Source: Branchiostoma floridae
Taxonomy: Eukaryota; Chordata; Leptocardii; Amphioxiformes; Branchiostomatidae
Reading direction: 5' to 3'
Assembly (NCBI RefSeq): GCF_000003815.2
Contig: NC_049982.1
Location: 6,803,283 to 6,867,282, forward strand
DNA length: 64,000 nt
In this document: in pieces, positions 1-12,400 of the stretch
How the letters are laid out: every line of letters begins with the position of its first letter
Numbering within the stretch: the stretch's first letter is position 1
Notes under the pieces: model-generated
Told to the model about the DNA's origin: nothing
The model's input: the letters and a program-made list of their open reading frames with translations, nothing else
Database searches by the model: none
Translations under genes and position numbers: made by a program

Positions 1-279
1 CCAAGGGTCAAAATCAACATTTTAGTTCAAGGTTGGCATGGAGAATGAAAAATTGAACTTCAGCAGAATCATCCTGATTTTGATGTTGAAGGTCTATCTT
101 TTCAATTTTCCTCAGTGATTAGTTATATCTATCTAGGTTTCCAGCCATCTGGAATTGCCTTTCCGCTGAATCAGTGTTCTAATCCATTTTGCTGACACTA
201 AATGCTAACATCAACTGTGGCAACCTGGCCATAAAAAGTATCTGAACCCTGCAGACACAACATAGACTTCATGTCTAAC
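1..279 (-). other. LRP5/6 intron 17 (partial)
   Basis: Intronic sequence left of exon 17. I see no coding match for EGF module 4, which must lie beyond the window edge. Confidence 0.7.
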
Positions 280-489
280 TCATTTCCGTGATGTCCTTGC
301 TGTCCACCCCCACCATGTCGCTGAGATGGACCAGCCTGGCCTGGATCCTAGTTCTCCCACTGCCTGTCAGCTTGTCGACCGACTCAACAATCTGCTTGGC
401 GCGGTCGATCCAGTACAGGTGGTCGCCGAAGATGGTCAGTCCAGACAGCTGGATAATCATCTGTTCCACCAGCACCTGCCGATTCGCAC
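280..489 (-). CDS. LRP5/6: LRP5/6 exon 17: end of beta-propeller 4
   Basis: Encodes [40 protein letters not shown] and [19 protein letters not shown]. Acceptor TTCCACAG. The donor GTTAGA at 279-278 is inferred; it sits just before an in-frame TAG and leaves one base over, as expected before an EGF exon. Confidence 0.85.
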
Positions 490-3400
490 CTGTGGAAAGA
501 TAACGAGTATAGAATGGTTAATACATGGGTACACTTGCCTGAATCCATCAAAAATATGCTTTTAACTACAAATTCAATATATCTTTAGATAAGTAATTGA
601 CCATGCACAAAGATCCAGTTAAAAATTAGGCACATAGCTCCAACTTCAAGTGCACAAAAAAGCACATGCACCAAGCATTTTCAGCCTAGGTCTGTGATAA
701 TGCACTGAAAATTGGTGCAGCACTTCAAAGAGTCAGAGTCCATTCTACCATCAGCAGCTACAATTATATTTGATATATGACTGATTTTTGGCTACGACTT
801 TCTCCTGTGCAGTGTTGACTTTCTCCCTGGAGTGGATTCATTCTTGAACAACCAAGCTGTGCTGGCTGAAGTAAGAGGTGGAACTTTTTGCAAAGAAAAC
901 ATTTCGTCAATTTGCTTCCCTGTACAAAAAGATTGTACAATGTTGGCATACACTAAAAGTAACTACATCCAAAAACATATCAGTTAAATCACAAATGTCT
1001 CCCTACCATCCAGCCCGGAGCTCTCTATCCTGTTCAGTTCGATGTCTGTCCAGTACAGCTTGCCGTACTTCGTGTCGATAGCGAGCGGTCCTGGCTGCTT
1101 GATGTCGCTGCTGAAGAGCGTCTGGCGCTCTGTCCCGTCCAGGGCAGCCTTCTCGATGGATGGATTGCTGACCATGTTGGTCCAGTACATGTACCTGGGG
1201 AGGGGATAGGACAATAGGATTATGAGACGTGAAATAGATATAGAAAAAGCTTGATGATTCTTATTCTGGGGGAATTCTCTTTATAGTGGCCATACTGGCC
1301 ATTTGTAAACTGTTACCAATTCCATGAAGTATTTAGGATACACAAGTTTACAGTAAAGTTTAAAATCAATTGTTTGGTTGCACTGAAGGCAGTGGACAAA
1401 GAAGTGTTTCCTTACCCCCTCTTTGGGTCCAGAACAATGGAGCGCGGCCGTTCCTTGTCCCCGGAGACCACGACTCCGACGGGCGACAGGTCGCTGATGC
1501 GCGTGACGTTGATGGTGTTGGTCTGCGAGCAGGTCCAGTAGATGTGGCGAGAGAACTCGTCGATGGCCATGTCGATCGGGTAGAACAGACTGTCCAGGTT
1601 CGCAACCACACTGGTCACCTGGGGATACATGAACAATGTAGAAACATTTCAAATTTGGCAACAGGTTAAATCTTTCACAAGCAAACACACAGACAGAACA
1701 ACTGTGGCAACAGTAGAGTTAAACCTTTGCCATACTGACAGGTAAATTATGCTTTACTGATGAGAGAAATCTAAAGTTGGATGTATAAAATCAAACCCCC
1801 TTTTACGTTAAATAGAATTCTCCAATAGTAAATGACGAAATATGATACACAGTCCTAGTGTAGATTTAGAAAATGTTAAAAAAAAGCAACAATAAATGAA
1901 GACAAAGCTATGTACATACAGTTCAAAATAATCCCATTATAAAACAACTGGCATAAGCTCTAAATTATGTTATTTGTTGACATGATAGAGAAATAAAAAG
2001 AGGCAAAATACAAAATGTGAGCACTCACCTCCGATCCATTTTATAGGGAAATAAAAAGAGGCAAAGTAATAAATGTGAAGACTAACCTCCGAGCCATTGG
2101 CCTTAGCCCTCTTGAGCTGCTTGATGCGCCCGTCGATCCAGTAGATGTGTTCCCCCATGCGGTCGTAGTCGATGACCTTGACGTTGCGCAGCTGGTGGAT
2201 GGGCAGCACGATGTCTGGACTCTGCTGCTCGTCGAACACCATGCGACTGATCAGGTTACGCTGGCTGAACAGCAGAAATGACGCAGGGGCTGGCGGGGGG
2301 AAGAATAATGAGATATTAGCACGATGTCGGGACTCTGCTGCTCGTCGAACACCATGCGACTGATCAGGTTACGCTGGCTGAACAGCAGGAACGACGCAGG
2401 AGCTGGCAGGGGAAGAGTAATGAGATATTAGCACGATGTCGGGACTCTGCTGCTCGTCGAACACCATGCGACTGATCAGGTTACGCTGGCTGAACAGCAG
2501 AAACGACGCAGGAGCTGGCGGGGGAGGCAATGAGATTTTAGTATGCATTTTCTGGCACAACAATCTTACCCAGATCTACTATGTGGACAAAGGGCTATTT
2601 TTTTCTACAAAATCTTTGTCTGGCTTCACTGAATTTTGAAACGTATAAAAGTTAGAGAAGCTATCAATATCAACGATGATATGCAACTGTTTTCTTTGCA
2701 GTCTACACCATCTATTAATGAATTTTGAGGGGAAAAAGACAAGATATCAATATTTGGTAAATTTCATCCATCTTCACCGATGATGATGCAACAATTTCTC
2801 TTTTATACTGAACCAAATTCAGCAACTTTTAACCATCAATTTATGCACTAAGTAGCCAGAAATAAAACCATTACATTACTAACACTTGTCAATAGAACTA
2901 TTATTGTATTAGCATATCAAGGACAAAACAAAACTTTGTGACACAGGGTGCACATCAAAGAAAAACCAAAACCAACACTTTGTTGTTTTCCTTTGATATG
3001 CTAATGATCATTATGACAAGTGAAGTTAGGAAATACATTTGGAGACTAGTATATTGCAGCAAATGCTTTCTGCTACAAGGGAACTTTGCATAAAGGTTAT
3101 ATTAAGGTACATAACACCGGCAGTGATTAAGTCCAAGACTTACGATGACATGTCCTGTTGTCCGGGTCCAGTTTCCAGTGCGAGGGACAGCCACACATGA
3201 CAGGCAGGTCCATGGCGGACTCTGCAGACGTGGAGGACGGCATGGCGGTGGCCAGGCACAGGTGGGAACACCCGCCGTTGTTTACTGCACACTGGTTCCA
3301 GCCTGAGGAAGTGGAAGGGAAGATGAATTACTGTAAATTCATTCAATTTTTGTGGGGCATTTCGCAGAGTTTCAAGTTCACAAGTGAAGCAATTCTGTCA

Positions 3401-6400
3401 TATGCCATAGTAAAAACAATGACAGCTGATGGCTGATGACAGCGCAGAGGCCAATGCAAGAAACAAAAAAAAACCCACAAACATCAAAATTTACAATAGA
3501 TTTTTCACATATGACAAACAATGGGCCCTTCTGGAAAGAAGGTGAATTCCTGAGTTGTAAATATGGATTTTTTCGTTGACAAGAATGGAAATTTTTGGCT
3601 GACTAAAAGTTTGAGGTACAATACTTTCACATGGATAAAAATGTAGTCAATCCATTACTTTGATGCAAAATGAAAAACCACCTGTCATTCTACAAACAAG
3701 CAGTGGTCTAAATGTTTGCTTCAAGACTTGCGTAAAAAGCACTTTCTTTTTTAAACTACAGAAGAAACGTCCAAACTCAGGACATGCCATACCTGACTGT
3801 CTGGATGAGTGGAACACTAAGATATCCATGATGTCCATCACATAGTCCAGGGAGCCCTGGATACGGGTTCGGTTCTCGCCTGTTGTCTTGTTGGCCCGTT
3901 CGATGCTACGTGTGTTCCAATCTGTCCAGTACACATAGTCCTGGTACTGTGTCAGGCCGAAAGGGTGGGGCAAGTTGTCTGAGATCACCCGCTTACGATC
4001 ATTGCCTGGAGAGAGTTGGATAAACAAATTGTCATTTTGATTCCACTGTTAAACAAATGAAGCGACTGTAAATCCAAGTAACAATTTTGCATACTTGCAA
4101 TTGTCAACAAAGAGATCAGAACAGCGAGAATCTGATTTGTAAACTAAAATCACACGCTTCTTTTAAAAATTAAGCTATGGACAACTGTGTCAACAAAATT
4201 CGGAGAGTTCGGAGAAAAATATCAACTTTCCATGCACAAAGTGAGGTCTTTAAGTACAACGAAAGAGTACATACCTAGCATGTTAGAAGACTCTATAAGG
4301 TTGGTGTCCAGGTCTGCCCAGTACAGCCGTCTCTCCGGGTAGTCGATGGTCAGCCCGTTAGCGCGGCCCAAACTGTCCACCAGGATGAACCGGTTAGTAC
4401 CGTCCATGGAGGCCCGCTCGATCTTTGGGTCACCTCCCCACTCCGACCAGTACATGAACCTGGATGGGATGGAAGGCAGAGGTTACAAAAGGCTGCAAGC
4501 TCTACTTTCTTCTACATGCCAACAGCAAACAGTCAAAATCAATCTATTCTTTGACCCAGTCCTTGCAGTCAAAACTGCCAAGGACACCACTCTGAACCAA
4601 TACGAATTTTGTGGGCAGGTGGTCACTACAGACATGATTCATTATGCTTGTGTCAATGGGACAAATTATCTAATGAACCATCAAAAAGGGGTCGAATTGG
4701 CAGGATTGACTGCCCGTTCATTTCATGTTCGATGTTGCAATGCTCATTTTAAAAGAGATCCTAGCCTTTCATTTTTCTTGAGAACCATTAATTAAGTAAA
4801 AAGCAAACAAAACATATCTCACCCAAACGCTGGATCCAACGCCAGGGAGCGGGGATTGTCCAAGTCCTGCCAGACCAGGACTTTTCTGGACGATCCGTCC
4901 AGTCGCGCCACCTCGATCCGGTTGGTCCCCGTGTCCGCCCAGTACAGGTTGTGCGCCACCCAGTCCACCGCCATGCCTTCTGGGTAATCCAGGCCGAACT
5001 GGATGATCTTCTCGGCGCTGCTGCCGTTCATGAAGGCTCGACTGATGGACTGTGGGAGGGGGAGGTAATGTTGTTATGGTGATGTGAAATGCTCTTACCA
5101 TCAGGACAAAATGCATTGCTAACTGTGTTACAGGTGTGAGAAATTAGCATCTGTGTAAGTATCCAGTAAAACAATGCATTACTTATCGGGTTAGAATTTT
5201 TAGCTCTACTGGGTGTTCTATCATAATGATGATGAGGTGTTCTGAATGTTGTGATCTATATCTGCTTTGAGCCAAAAGGTTTTGGTGAGTATTGAGGGAT
5301 ACAAATCTACACTCTGGAAACAATTTTGAGACAGAAGGAAGTATCATTCCACTTGCATCCTTTAACTTTGGCATGCTGAGTACAAAATGTGCTGGTATAA
5401 CGTTTAAGGGTGTAAACTCAAAAGAATAGGAGAGATGATTAATAAGTTTTGACTATGCCTACCTTCAAACTGACATCAGTCCAGTATATTCTGTTGTCAT
5501 TGATGTCAAAGTCGAGAGCGCTGGCCTCCTTCACGCCCGGCAGAGGTATCACCACGTCGTTGTTATTCGTCTCCAGCGATATTCTCCTGATGTCCGCGCG
5601 GCGCGAGAACAGGAGGAAGGCCTCGGGCACGATGCACGTCCGCATGTCCGTGATGAGCTCCAGGCCCATCGGACAGCCGCAGGAGACGCCCGACGGTCGG
5701 TACAAGCAGAGGTGCGAGCAGCCTCCGTTGTTATCCACACACGGGTTCCAGCCTGGGGAGGGGACCACACATCCAGCTTTAATATCATTGTCATCATTAC
5801 AACAATTCTAATAATAACCTTACATAGACATTGTAGCTATACACAGACTGATACTACTAGTGCAGGGGTGCCTCCATAGAATCAGAAATAATTCCAGCTA
5901 AGATATTTTCTACTTTGATGCTCTGTAGATTTGTAGCAAGTAGTAGTTTGGGAACTGGCTCGGTAGGGTTGGAAGCAGGAAGGCTTCAACTCATTTTCAG
6001 TCACTGATGAAAAATATTGGATGCTCTCTGACTGAAATGCCGAACACTTAATTAAGAATTTCTCCAGTTGTTTGATCTAATTTGTATTACATAGAGAGGC
6101 TATGAGTTCTAGTCTGAGCCAAATCTGTTTACCATTACTATGAGATTTGTTTTGTTAGCCCTTTTCAATAGATATTAAATAATTGGGAGAAGGGGATTGC
6201 AATGTTACCCTTTAAATCTCAATGAAGGATAGGCATCCAGATAATAAGATACACCAAATAGCGGTTCCACGAGCAGCTGGATATGATTTTGGAAAAGGTC
6301 AGACATTTACCCAGTGTCAATGTCCTGATGTGATAGCTAGGCCGTTCATTGACCCAACAAAACAGGCTACCATAACAACAGAAGAGAGAACTAGTGTACC

Positions 6401-9400
6401 GTCTGTCCTCTGCACATTGACAGCCTTCAGACCCATCAGATCAGGCAGCTGGTCCACGATGATCTGCCGGTCCTCCCCTGTTGTCTTGTGCACGCGCTCG
6501 ATGCTCCGTCTCTGCCAGTCCGTCCAGTAGATGTAATTTCCTGAGGGAGAAGGGAAAGTCATGAGTAATTTCTAAAAGATATGGTACAAACTGTGATAGC
6601 TTTGAAGAGTTACGAAAAACTTAATGCATTCCCCCTTAAGTTACTCTAGACGTACACATGTTTCAAGGACTCCTTGTTTCAAGCTCTGCATGTTCAAAGC
6701 ATGGACAAAAAAAGTGACAAACACCCACAAAATATGTCAACTTCAATGTGCTTGTGACTTGGGCAAGTACAATTGGGAATATGTTACAATGATCCTGGTT
6801 GACTTTTGGTCCTTATTTTGAAAATCACAACTGGTTATTGTGCTCAAAATCTATGTATTCCTTTTCACAAAGGTCTACACAACACTGGTAACACATTGTA
6901 TCTTACCCAGCAAACTGAAACCAAAGATGTGTGGAAGCTTCTCATCCACAAGGATAGTTCGACCCGTCCCATTCAGGTTGGCGTATTCGATCTTGTCGGT
7001 TTTGGCGTCGCCCCAGTATATTCTCCTGGACTGGTAGTCGATGGCCAGACCGTTGGGCCAGACCAGCGACGTGTTGAACAGAACGACTCGATGGCTGCCG
7101 TCCAGCTCGGCTCGCTCGATTTTGGGATGCTGGCCCCAGTCTGTCCAGTACATGTATCTGGGAAGGATAAAAAGAATCTTAAATTAGACAAGACCAAGAG
7201 GGGCTTTTCAGATAAAGGTGACATACATGAATAAAAAATTAATTTGGAAAGCGTTGTTACTGGCAAGAAGTTATACTTGTAACTTTTTATTCATCCGCCG
7301 CGCTGCCGAGAGCACTGTTCAGCGCTGCGGGGATTCCCCGTGCACACGGCCGACATGTTTCTGATTAGCATGTTTGGCTCCAATACGATGTTTATAGAGA
7401 TTTAAAAAGTTATTCATATAAAAGTTGTATTACAAAATGTAAGCGTGGCGTCTTATTTTATCTCAATTACTTTGTAATGTCATGGTTTTCTTGGTAAATT
7501 ATGGGAATTGGCTGACAGATCAAAATTTCAAAGTGGCTACATCCCTGGATTGAAGGATATAAACGAGGAACTTCTGAGCTATACACACAAATTCACAGGT
7601 TCTCACCCTTCTGATGGGTCCAGCACAATGGCTCTGGGCTCGTCGAGGTTTTCGGCTATCAGGATTTTCCGCGATGTTCCGTTTAGTCTGGTGACCTCTA
7701 TTCTGTCAGTGCCCGTGTCTGTCCAGTACAAGTTCCTTGCTACCCAGTCTACTGCGATCCCGTCAGGGTGTTCTACCTCTGTTGTAATCAAGTATTCAAC
7801 ACCTGCAAAATGGGAGAAACATCTGTTAGACATGTCGATGAAGGCTAGACATCCAGGTAATAAGATGCGTCAAAAAGCAGTTATTTAAGCAACTGGATAT
7901 GATTTTGGAAACAATCAGACATTTCTTTCCAGATTCATATCCAGTTGCTTGAGTAACTGCTTTTTGGCATATTAGTTTAACTGTTTAAGGTATACAATGC
8001 TGCCCTAGGTACTTTTCTAAGTCATGTATGCCACTGTTTGTTCTTGAAATATCTTTAAAACAGGATTTAACAGCATTTAACTTATCTTCATAAAAATCAT
8101 ATATGTGATGACAGATCGTCACATGCCAAATCTTTCAAAGAATTGTATCCAAAAGGTGAAGATAGAGGTTTCCGATTTTCTCCTAATCGAATGATTGTTG
8201 GCATCCTTCTGTCTCATAAGACAATGGATTTTGCACAGTGCCTGTTGTGGCTGTAAAGGCCAATCCTGGAGTGACATACTCTGTTTCAGTTGACACAGCT
8301 GAACTTTTCAAACTATCATAGAAACATACTTGATCAACTTTACGCAAGTCAACCTTGCTAACTACAGCCAAGATGGGAATCAAACCTGAGCCGTCTAATC
8401 TTGCTCGTCTGATAGCTCTAGCCTCGTCGTCTGTCCAGTACACGAACCCTTCCACCACGTCGTAGTCGATAGCGATGGCGTGTCTGATGTCATCGATCTG
8501 TAGTACCACGTCTGTGTAGTCCGGCGTGTCCAGCGATATCCTCCGCAAGTCTGTTCTTCTCGCCAGCAGAAGGATTTCGCTTGCTCCTAGAGACAAAAAA
8601 AGTAGATGAATGACTTCTGCAAAGCCTCCCGCCATCATGACGGTTACGATACCAATATACAAACAAGCAGCACTGTCATATAGAACTCCCACAGTATTTC
8701 ACTGCCTCTTCTCACAATCGCAAATCATACCCAACGTAACAACATAATGCAGAAAATAGCTATAATTTCCTTTTTACTTTTGTTGGCTTAAGCCTTAACA
8801 CACTACACTGGAAGTCTGTTACACCCAACGTCCTAAGTCACTTCCGCTGCCATTATTCCTTAGATACTTAAGCCATTGATCTGTGGGAGAGAGCCGGTAG
8901 GCATGAGGAGTAGGCGTACCGTCGGCACATGTTCTTTCATCGTCCAGTAGCTTGACTCCGGTGGGGCAGGCACATCTGTAGTTGGGGGCATCAGGTGACA
9001 TCAGACAGAGGTGGGAACAGCCTCCGTTGTTGGGCTGGCAGGGGTTGGTGTGTCCTGGAACGGGAAGTGGAGACAAGAAGATGTCAGTTTCTATTCTTAA
9101 GAAAATATTGATAAAGGCAGTTTGCTTTGTTCAGGGTTTACCAACTTTTCTCAAGTTAACTTGTCCTATCAGGCAAGCACATAAAATTTTACTTGCCCAA
9201 ACCAACATTTCACTTGCCTGAAATTTAAATACATTTTTCTATAAATATCACTTCCAGCAATGGAATCATTTTATTATTGGTTCCATTTTTCTGTGTTGAA
9301 CAATGATTGGTGTCATGGCTTTGCGTACATGGGATAGGAAGATGTGCAAGATGGAAGATAATATAAACTGTATGTGGTCACCCATGTTAACATTCCAAAT

Positions 9401-12400
9401 GAGCTCAACTGGTGTGGCAAAAGTCAGGAAAGGGTCAAGGATTCCATATGTATACTGTACGTACAACTGAACGTAGCATGTTCAGTAGTGTGCTACAGCA
9501 CTTTGATAGAAAGATAGCATTACAGAACTCATGCCTTGAAATACCCAAGCTTTATTCTCATGCAGGAGAGCATGTACCTGTCAAGCTAAATCATGTTTCA
9601 AGGTTTCTTGGCGCAGCAGAGCATTGCAACCTTTGGAACAGAGGCAGGGATGTCACTATGTCCCACAGGTGTGCACAGACACTGTTTCCTGTTCCACAAC
9701 AATTAACGACACGCACATCCGCTCAAACTCTGTTGTGTAAACATTCCCAACAACCGTTCTGTATTCCAGTCACAAGTTGACTGCCAAGCTCCAAGGTTAC
9801 GCGGTAACAACAGGCCGCGGCCAGCCAGCGCCACATGTTAACACAACCAACACGGGCTCGCTGGCGGGGAAAGTGGGTAATTTGCCACCAGGAGCAGGCC
9901 CATTGTGTGGTGATTTACGGGGGGAGAGCAGGGCCTGCCTGTTTGCCGCGGATGATTGATAATGTGATTATAACAGTGTCATAACTTGTCACTCTGCCGC
10001 CGCCGTTGTGTCCGTCATGTTAACAATGGCGGCGCCTCCAAAAGTCAAATAACCCGTCGTCTGTCCTTGTACACTTTCCCGTTAATACCAACAGGACTCA
10101 TACATCTGGTACAAAACCTGTTGAAATTTATGGCACTGCAAAGACGACTTGTCAGTTTTCTGGTCACATTCACAAACAGAAAGTTGATTGTTTGGAAAAC
10201 TGGGTTATCTGGTAATTATAACACCATAAAAACTGACAGTAGCACAGCTTCACAAAAAGGAGATTTTTTCCACCTTGGTAAACTTTCATGTAATCAAATT
10301 TATTCAAGTTCATTGGAGTTATTATGAATGGGCAGGCTTTCCAAGCGATTTCTCTGTGGCATGCCTGAGTACTTAGTGAAGTAATATTACATACATTTTT
10401 TTATCCTGACTTGTTTTGCCTGAGGTGGAATGATAATACATGCATGACCTCAGCTGTCTATCATGGTGACTTCATAAACACCAGCTATTGTCATGTCTCC
10501 AGTCCTGCGAAGGTGTGTCTCTGCCAGCTTACCTGTCCTGATACCACCTAAGACCCAAGTTAAGATGGGGAGTAGATAGGTTTGTTTGGAGCTGGTTCCC
10601 AGAAGCTTGTTTTTAGGGCAGCGTCTGACATGCACTTTACACTTGAGCTCCAGGTACTTGGAAGCTAATTCCTTACATCTGTACGGAGGATCCAGCTCTT
10701 TCTGCACATGAATGAATTCATAGACTCTCTGGATGACTTGTGCTGTATAGAGATCAAATTCCACCTAAAAGGTACATCTTACTGGACCATTTCTTGACTG
10801 AAAATCAGCTGCACCTTCATTTAGAAAGACTTTCTCAACAGGCTCGTTAAAAATATCAGAAACAAGCTTCCACTTGACTCTGATTCCTCTTTGAAGAAGG
10901 AAGTGTTTCCAGAAAACCCCCTAAGACCCTTTTAACAATCTTAGATCTAATTAAAAGCGAAGGTATTTCCATTGTCTCCCCAAAGCTCCAACCTGTCTCC
11001 TACCTGACATAAAGTGAGCCAGGAACAATAGAGGTTCCTCAGCCCTGTCAGCCCGAGGCTGCCCTCTGCCCCTGGATTACCTGCCCGAATCGTTTGTTAT
11101 ACACAGCCAAGTGACAGGTGATGCTTTATCGGGCACCAAACAAATTGGCAAAGGTAAAGAGATCTTTCTGGTCTTTTGCAAGAATCACTCTCCTACAGCA
11201 GAGTAATACCTCGGAGGCATACAGATGTGAATGACAACAAATATGTGGGATTTAGGTGTAGGCTGGGTCGGCTAGGTGACTTGTGTGTAAGGGAGGCAGT
11301 CTCAGACCTTTTCCATCTTGCAACTTATGGGCGACCATAACTTTGTTTGTGAACGGAGACATGTTGCTTGTTGGCATTGCCTTTTTCTGAGGGAAAAATG
11401 ATCAATTCTGGAACCCTTTGCAGCTTCCATGTAAACCGCAGATTAAAATCAGACTTGGTAAGAAAGATTGTTACATTTTGGTAACTTTTGTTTCCAGAAA
11501 AACCTGACTTCAATGCCCTAAATTTCTCTTGGAAAAGAGTGCTTGTGCCAACCCATGTTTGTAGCAACCTCCAAGTATTTCCAGTCAACAGAAACTCAGT
11601 ACATACTTAGCCAACTCAGAGGGTCCATCTGCCAAAAAGCTCAAGCAGACAGCAACACAAACACCCATCATTCAATCCTGCTGAATACTGCAGGCTGTCA
11701 ACAGGGAGGAAATTGAAAAATTTGCACAATCTGCCGAGTGGTCCCTGCGGAAGACTTGCCTTGATCTGATGGCCTTCCTTGTCCCTTTCCTGGGGGCTGG
11801 GGGTCAAGTCCCCTAAGGAGGTGTGGCAAAATTTGCTCAAAAGACGTGATGACAGCGTCTTGACAGCTGTCAGATTGTTCAAGACATTTCACATCACACA
11901 AGACGTCTTAAAAACACCCTGTTCCCCTTCAGATCGTGTGTGCCCAGTTCAACATACAGTAAGGAAGGGAGGCATGTTAGGGCTGGAAGTGCCAGGGAAG
12001 GTTCCTGACTGGTGGGCATGACAGAAAGTCACAGCTGATGCTACAGTACACCATGATAGGGTCTGTCCATGGACCCATCTGGGATGGCTGCTTCCATACC
12101 AAAGCATTATCATCAACCAAGGGCTGGCAAAGCTTGGAAAGATACCGACCTGTTAGCCTGGATACCAGACCCCAGCCGTATCTCAAAAATAACTATCTTG
12201 TGGACACACACGATCTATATTTTTTCAGATCAGGCTGGGGTCTGGTATCCAGGCTACCTGACTGTAATCAAAGATCTGCCAAGCAACATGCATGGTTTGC
12301 TGATACCTGAATACCTTTCAAAAATGATCAATGCATCGCAACCTTACTTCAAGCACCTCATGTTGTCCTCCAAGAGTAAATAAACCTCATTGCTCCCTCA

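Noticed and set aside
2369-2563. 64-codon minus-strand ORF resembling LRP5/6
   Set aside because: It is an extra copy of the exon 14 5' end, not a separate exon; it lacks a donor and runs to a stop.
10450-10764. 104-codon minus-strand ORF in LRP5/6 intron 3 preceded by a TTTTAG
   Set aside because: No family is recognisable and no LRP5/6 homology; in-phase use as an exon would insert an unknown domain between propeller 1 and EGF1. Kept as unexplained.
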